Below, one piece after another: positions 6,627-7,842 of a stretch of 7,842 nucleotides of DNA. How positions within the stretch are numbered: position 1 is the stretch's first letter; each line of letters opens with the position of its first letter. The stretch spans positions 1-7,842 of the forward strand of contig CAYNCU010000203.1 in assembly GCA_964395765.1 (NCBI GenBank), given 5' to 3'. Origin of the DNA: DATDPY01 sp964395765 (GTDB taxonomy: Bacteria; Bacteroidota; Bacteroidia; Cytophagales; Cyclobacteriaceae). The translations under genes were made by a program, and so were the position numbers. The notes under the pieces were generated by a model. It made no database searches. It worked only from the letters and a program-made list of their open reading frames with translations, and was not told the DNA's origin.

Positions 6627-7643
6627 TTACTGTGCAGGTCTGAGTAAAAACTTGCCCCCTGTCATTTGACTTTGATACTCCCTGATTGCATTCTGAACTT
6701 CGCTTAAAGGAAATTGTTTCCGGATTTCGCTCTTCAGATCGGTTGATAGCAGCTTCTGTGCCTGCCGCCAGATGGTTAAGCTTTGTAAGAAATTCTTTTC
6801 CCCCAGCCACGTTGACAACCAGAATCCTTCTATTGATTTCCCCTTGAAGATTAAATGACCGGGCTCAGCCTGCACAGGTTCATAAGTGAGCCCACCGTAA
6901 ACAATCAGTTTGCTATTGGGTGGCATGGCTTCCAGCACTTGGTTGGTCAATGATCCGGAAACCCCGTCGAATGCTAACCGCGATTGATATTTTTGGCAGA
7001 CATCATGTAAAAGTGGTGGGAAGTCAGCATCACTACTATTCAGGACAATCTCCGCTCCCTGTTTTTTTAGCAGTTCCATTTGTGCCTCCCGGCGAACAAT
7101 ATTGATAATTTGAATTCCCTCTTTCTTGCACAAACGATTGACCATTTGCCCGAGCGCACTGGCCGCAGCAGTTAATACAATTGATCTGTGTCGTCCTTTC
7201 TTCGCCAAAGTCAGGAAAGCCATGGCCGTCAACGGATTAACGACTGACATAGCGCCTTGTTCAAACTTTACGGATGAATGCAACGGTAAAGCCAGACTTG
7301 CGGTAGTTACCATATATTCAGCCCATACTCCCTCTCCCTGCTCCTGGCTGACACAGGCAACCCGTTTTCCTTTCAGATATCTCCCCATCATCCCACTGCC
7401 CGCTGCGATAACTGTACCCGATCCTTCAAAGCCCGGAACGACCGGGGTCGGTTTTTTGAAACCGTAAAGACCGTCTAAAAAGGATAGGTCGGATGGATTG
7501 ATCGGTGTTGCCGCCACTTTAACCAGAACCTCGTCGGGTCCCGGTCGGGGAACAGCCCGCCGTTCAATCCGCAGCGCTTCGACGCCGGTATACGTATCCA
7601 GAACAACGGCAGTCATTTGATCGGGAATATTTTCTCTCTCCAT
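6627..7643 (-). CDS. zinc-independent medium-chain dehydrogenase/reductase (quinone oxidoreductase/enoyl reductase-like)
   Basis: This 338-residue soluble NAD(P)H oxidoreductase of the MDR superfamily has an N-terminal GroES-like domain (about 10-130) with PRPGPDEVLVKV, INPSDL (48-53) and PVVPGFEGSGTV (67-78), and a C-terminal Rossmann domain. NPLTAM (136-141) and the nucleotide-binding stretch TAAASALGQMVNRL (158-171) are typical of the quinone reductase and 2-enoyl-CoA/ACP reductase branches. Arginines 184 and 185 after the second strand suggest NADPH rather than NADH. The structural and catalytic zinc ligands of alcohol dehydrogenases are absent, so an alcohol dehydrogenase label would mislead. 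The substrate cannot be read from sequence; quinone, enone and enoyl thioester reduction are all possible. The chosen ATG gives a nine-residue leader before a second ATG at residue 10 (MTAVVLDTYTG), which is an equally plausible start. Confidence 0.9.
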   Translation of the reverse strand: MERENIPDQMTAVVLDTYTGVEALRIERRAVPRPGPDEVLVKVAATPINPSDLSFLDGLYGFKKPTPVVPGFEGSGTVIAAGSGMMGRYLKGKRVACVSQEQGEGVWAEYMVTTASLALPLHSSVKFEQGAMSVVNPLTAMAFLTLAKKGRHRSIVLTAAASALGQMVNRLCKKEGIQIINIVRREAQMELLKKQGAEIVLNSSDADFPPLLHDVCQKYQSRLAFDGVSGSLTNQVLEAMPPNSKLIVYGGLTYEPVQAEPGHLIFKGKSIEGFWLSTWLGEKNFLQSLTIWRQAQKLLSTDLKSEIRKQFPLSEVQNAIREYQSQMTGGKFLLRPAQ

Positions 7644-7688
7644 GATTTCTATTATTATTACTGCTTATTCAATTTTGCCGCTCAACAT

Positions 7689-7717
7689 AAAATTTAGTTT
7701 TACTGTTTTTCTGCAAA
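7689..7717 (-). promoter_or_regulatory. possible Bacteroidota-type promoter for the MDR oxidoreductase gene
   Basis: On the minus strand TTTG (7714-7717) is followed after 17 bases by TAAATTTT (7689-7696), one mismatch from the Bacteroidota -7 element TAnnTTTG. It lies about 45 bases before the ATG at 7643, inside an AT-rich gap. The spacing is shorter than the usual 19 or so, and AT-rich DNA yields such matches by chance, so this is tentative. Confidence 0.22.
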
Positions 7718-7732
7718 TTCTTTGAATTGTTC

Positions 7733-7842
7733 TTAACATAAGGCAATTCCGGATGAGTCGACAATATACAATGTTTCGCCCCATGATTTTTCTCTGATTG
7801 GAACAATTCTTATTCCCTCGAGCGGCACTGGTCCGACGAGCG
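7733..7842 (-). CDS. C-terminal end of a probable VOC/glyoxalase superfamily protein, truncated by window edge
   Basis: One minus-strand frame runs from the right edge (first full codon ends at 7840) for 35 residues to a TAA at 7733-7735. It reads LVGPVPLEGIR, then IVPIREKSWGETLYIVD, then SSGIALC. The pattern of a Pro-containing strand, Trp-Gly, an aromatic strand, then D-x-x-G and a final hydrophobic strand is the common C-terminal signature of glyoxalase/bleomycin-resistance/dioxygenase (VOC) proteins, whose usual form is WG-x(3-5)-Y/F-x-x-D-P-x-G. The usual Pro is Ser here, and the final Glu metal ligand often seen in -LIEL- is not present in IALC, so metal binding by this last strand is doubtful. 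The other two minus-strand frames give either an early stop or a Cys/Arg/Lys-rich run without family resemblance. The gap to the MDR oxidoreductase is 89 bases. With so few residues the family is probable, not certain. Confidence 0.55.
   Translation of the reverse strand, partial: LVGPVPLEGIRIVPIREKSWGETLYIVDSSGIALC

Noticed and set aside
1..7842. CRISPR array, tRNA or rRNA gene, insertion sequence, integrase or defence cluster
   Set aside because: No spaced direct repeats, cloverleaf-like segments, terminal inverted repeats or transposase/recombinase motifs were seen; nearly all DNA is explained by metabolic genes.

Overview
The window looks like ordinary chromosomal DNA from a member of the Bacteroidota, most likely an aerobic or microaerobic heterotroph. 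Three things point there. The catalytic subunit of the cbb3 oxidase is a single CcoN-CcoO fusion, CcoP carries only one CXXCH heme site, and none of the eight visible starts has a clear Shine-Dalgarno sequence. No neighbouring sequence allows a finer assignment.

Left part (1-5312, + strand): a compact cbb3-type cytochrome c oxidase operon in the order ccoNO (5' end cut off by the window), ccoQ, ccoP, ccoG, ccoH and a TauE/SafE (DsbD_2-like) membrane protein. Gaps are 2, 24, 3, -4 (ATGA overlap) and 6 bases, so co-transcription and partial translational coupling are expected. CcoN reduces O2 at a heme b3-CuB centre. The fused CcoO domain and CcoP bring electrons in from cytochrome c. CcoQ is the small stabilising subunit. 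CcoG (polyferredoxin), CcoH and the SafE-like protein are assembly or copper-supply factors. ccoI (copper ATPase) and ccoS, which often accompany these genes, are not in the window and could lie upstream.

Middle (5313-5420): a 108-base convergent gap with a T-rich tract but no convincing hairpin.

Right part (5421-7842, - strand): reading leftwards from the right edge, the C-terminal end of a probable VOC/glyoxalase-superfamily protein, a zinc-independent MDR-family (quinone oxidoreductase/enoyl reductase-like) NAD(P)H oxidoreductase, a 2,3-bisphosphoglycerate-dependent phosphoglycerate mutase (gpmA), and a small YrdB/DUF2568 membrane protein. These look like housekeeping or general metabolic genes with AT-rich gaps of 70-90 bases between them, and need not form one operon.

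I found no mobile element, RNA gene, CRISPR array, long repeat, frameshift or defence-like system. I do not see a previously undescribed system here. The points most worth a second look are the NO fusion with a mono-heme CcoP, and the SafE-like protein with its conserved cysteines as a copper-handling candidate.
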